From Microbacteriaceae bacterium (GTDB taxonomy: Bacteria > Actinomycetota > Actinomycetes > Actinomycetales > Microbacteriaceae), in NCBI GenBank assembly GCA_025352325.1, contig JANXTR010000012.1, forward strand, positions 1 through 64,000: a stretch of DNA of 64,000 bases. The letters are read 5' to 3'. Below, in pieces: positions 62,927-64,000 of this stretch. Each line of letters starts with the position of its first letter. Within the stretch, counting starts at the first letter, position 1. Below the pieces are notes generated by a model. It was not told the origin of the DNA. It searched no databases and saw nothing but the letters and a program-made list of their open reading frames with translations. The position numbers were made by a program, and so were the translations under genes.

Positions 62927-64000
62927 TTGCGATTCGTCATTGCGATCGTGTTGTTCCTGGTGGCGTTCGTCTCCATCGGTTACGGCCTCGCGCAGCGCAC
63001 CATCCTGGCCGGTCCCTCGTCGTTCTCGACGAGCGTGACCACCTCCACCGACGCCCCGATCATGCTGGTCAGCGGCGCGACTCTCCACAGCTTCGAGGGC
63101 ACCCAGGGGCTCATCGTGTCCGGGGGGTCGAAGGTCTTCATTGCCGACGGCCGCACCGCCGACGTGCTGGCATGGGTGGGCACGACCGCCTACAACAGGG
63201 TCAGCTTCAACGCGAAGAAGCAGGCGCTGACCAGCAAACTCGTCCCCGGCAGCGAGTCGACGGCGCCGTCTCCCGTCGGATCCGACCTCTGGGACCAGGA
63301 ATACAGCAGCACCTCCGAGCTGATCCGACGCGTCAATGTGCCAGACACCGCGACCGTCATCATCATGTCCGATGGCACGAAGGCGGCTCCGAGCCACCTG
63401 ACCGTCACGTGGCCGCTCGACAACTCGGCCCCGTGGTCCGGTCTGCTCATCATCGCGGGGATCGGGGCCCTGCTGCTCGGCCTGTTCGCCTTCCTGTGGG
63501 CGCTCATCCACGCGCGTCGTCGTCGTGGCCCGCGTCGCAAGCAGCCCCGCCCTCCGCGCAACCCGAAGCCGCCGCAGCTGAAACGGGGGCGCACCGGCAC
63601 TCAGCCCGCGATCGCCGCTCCGACAAAGGGACGTCGCCGCAACTTCGTCGCCACCGGTGTTCTGGTCACCGCCACGCTGGCCCTGACCGGATGCACGGCC
63701 TTCGGTCCCGCGGGCGGCGCGAGCCCCTTGGCCACCCCGTCCAGCAGCTCCACGGTGCCCGGTGCCGCCAATCTGCAGGCCGTAGCCGTCACGGAGCCGC
63801 AGCTCAAGCACATCGTGGCCCAGGTCGTGCAGACCGTCACGCTGGCCGACGCCAAGAGCGACGCGACGCTGGCGGCCACCCGGCTCACCGGTCCGGCTCT
63901 GCTGCTCCGCAGCGCGAACTACGCGATCCGGGCGGCCGACAACACGATCGCCGCGCTGCCGTCTCTGCCGAACGGCGAGGTCAAGATCTCGCTTCCGCAG
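62927..64000 (+). CDS. conserved membrane protein with internal lipobox-like segment, truncated by window end
   Basis: TTG 62927, 8 bases after AAGAGGAG, opens a frame without stop to the window edge (358 codons). A first helix (residues 2-19) is followed by an extracytoplasmic domain to about 165, a second helix (about 170-190), a basic Arg/Pro linker, and a third hydrophobic segment ending LTGCTAFGP that looks like a lipoprotein signal (near residue 265). The part after it is secreted-like. A membrane domain and a lipoprotein-like domain seem joined in one chain. I recognise it only as a Microbacteriaceae conserved family. Confidence 0.75.
   Translation, partial: MRFVIAIVLFLVAFVSIGYGLAQRTILAGPSSFSTSVTTSTDAPIMLVSGATLHSFEGTQGLIVSGGSKVFIADGRTADVLAWVGTTAYNRVSFNAKKQALTSKLVPGSESTAPSPVGSDLWDQEYSSTSELIRRVNVPDTATVIIMSDGTKAAPSHLTVTWPLDNSAPWSGLLIIAGIGALLLGLFAFLWALIHARRRRGPRRKQPRPPRNPKPPQLKRGRTGTQPAIAAPTKGRRRNFVATGVLVTATLALTGCTAFGPAGGASPLATPSSSSTVPGAANLQAVAVTEPQLKHIVAQVVQTVTLADAKSDATLAATRLTGPALLLRSANYAIRAADNTIAALPSLPNGEVKISLPQ

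Overview
The window is high-GC, gene-dense bacterial DNA with the conserved gene order of an actinobacterium: DUF177-rpmF-rnc-mutM-smc, ftsY and ffh, rpsP-khpA-rimM-trmD, rplS-lepB-rnhB-DUF2469-yraN-comM-dprA, xerC, rpsB-tsf-pyrH-frr-cdsA. The coenzyme F420 genes, a DivIVA/hendecad polar scaffold gene, the DUF2469, DUF3097 and SCO4848 families, and the heavy use of GGATGCC/GGCATCC suggest the family Microbacteriaceae. The genus cannot be fixed by reading alone. No rRNA, tRNA, CRISPR array, prophage or intact insertion sequence was seen.

Region 1 (1-4784) is a MoxR ATPase, DUF58 protein and transglutaminase operon. Region 2 (4822-6674) holds convergent cofC and cofD for F420 synthesis, separated by a long inverted repeat. 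Region 3 (6684-16647) is an accessory catabolic island. A MocR-type regulator is divergent from a nitrilase-family beta-ureidopropionase, a dihydropyrimidinase/hydantoinase, an F420-type luciferase-like (LLM) oxidoreductase, a four-gene ABC importer and a class III aminotransferase. Together these read as uptake and reductive breakdown of a pyrimidine or hydantoin to a beta-amino acid and its semialdehyde. The LLM protein occupies the place where a dihydropyrimidine dehydrogenase would be expected. Region 4 (16712-18864) is crtY-blh, lycopene to beta-carotene to retinal, with a promoter and operator-like palindrome overlapping the crtY start.

Region 5 (18874-31533) is core: ribosome, RNA processing, DNA repair, chromosome segregation and the signal recognition particle pathway. 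Region 6 (31537-41347) is core translation and secretion interrupted by accessory pieces: an AbiEi/DUF559-type gene plus a G-rich tandem array between rimM and trmD, and a decayed DyP-peroxidase pseudogene after DUF2469. Region 7 (41358-56686) is core: competence, recombination, translation factors and lipid synthesis, with a frameshifted small membrane gene after pyrH. Region 8 (56743-64000) holds envelope and small conserved genes, an 803-residue hendecad coiled-coil protein, and a membrane protein running off the right end.

The most unusual signal is a 70-80 base two-hairpin element present twice, once in frame inside mutM and once beside the DyP pseudogene. Its stems differ by compensatory changes while its unpaired loop bases are identical. 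Many genes also carry a TAnnnT box 6-9 bases before the start codon, suggesting leaderless transcripts.
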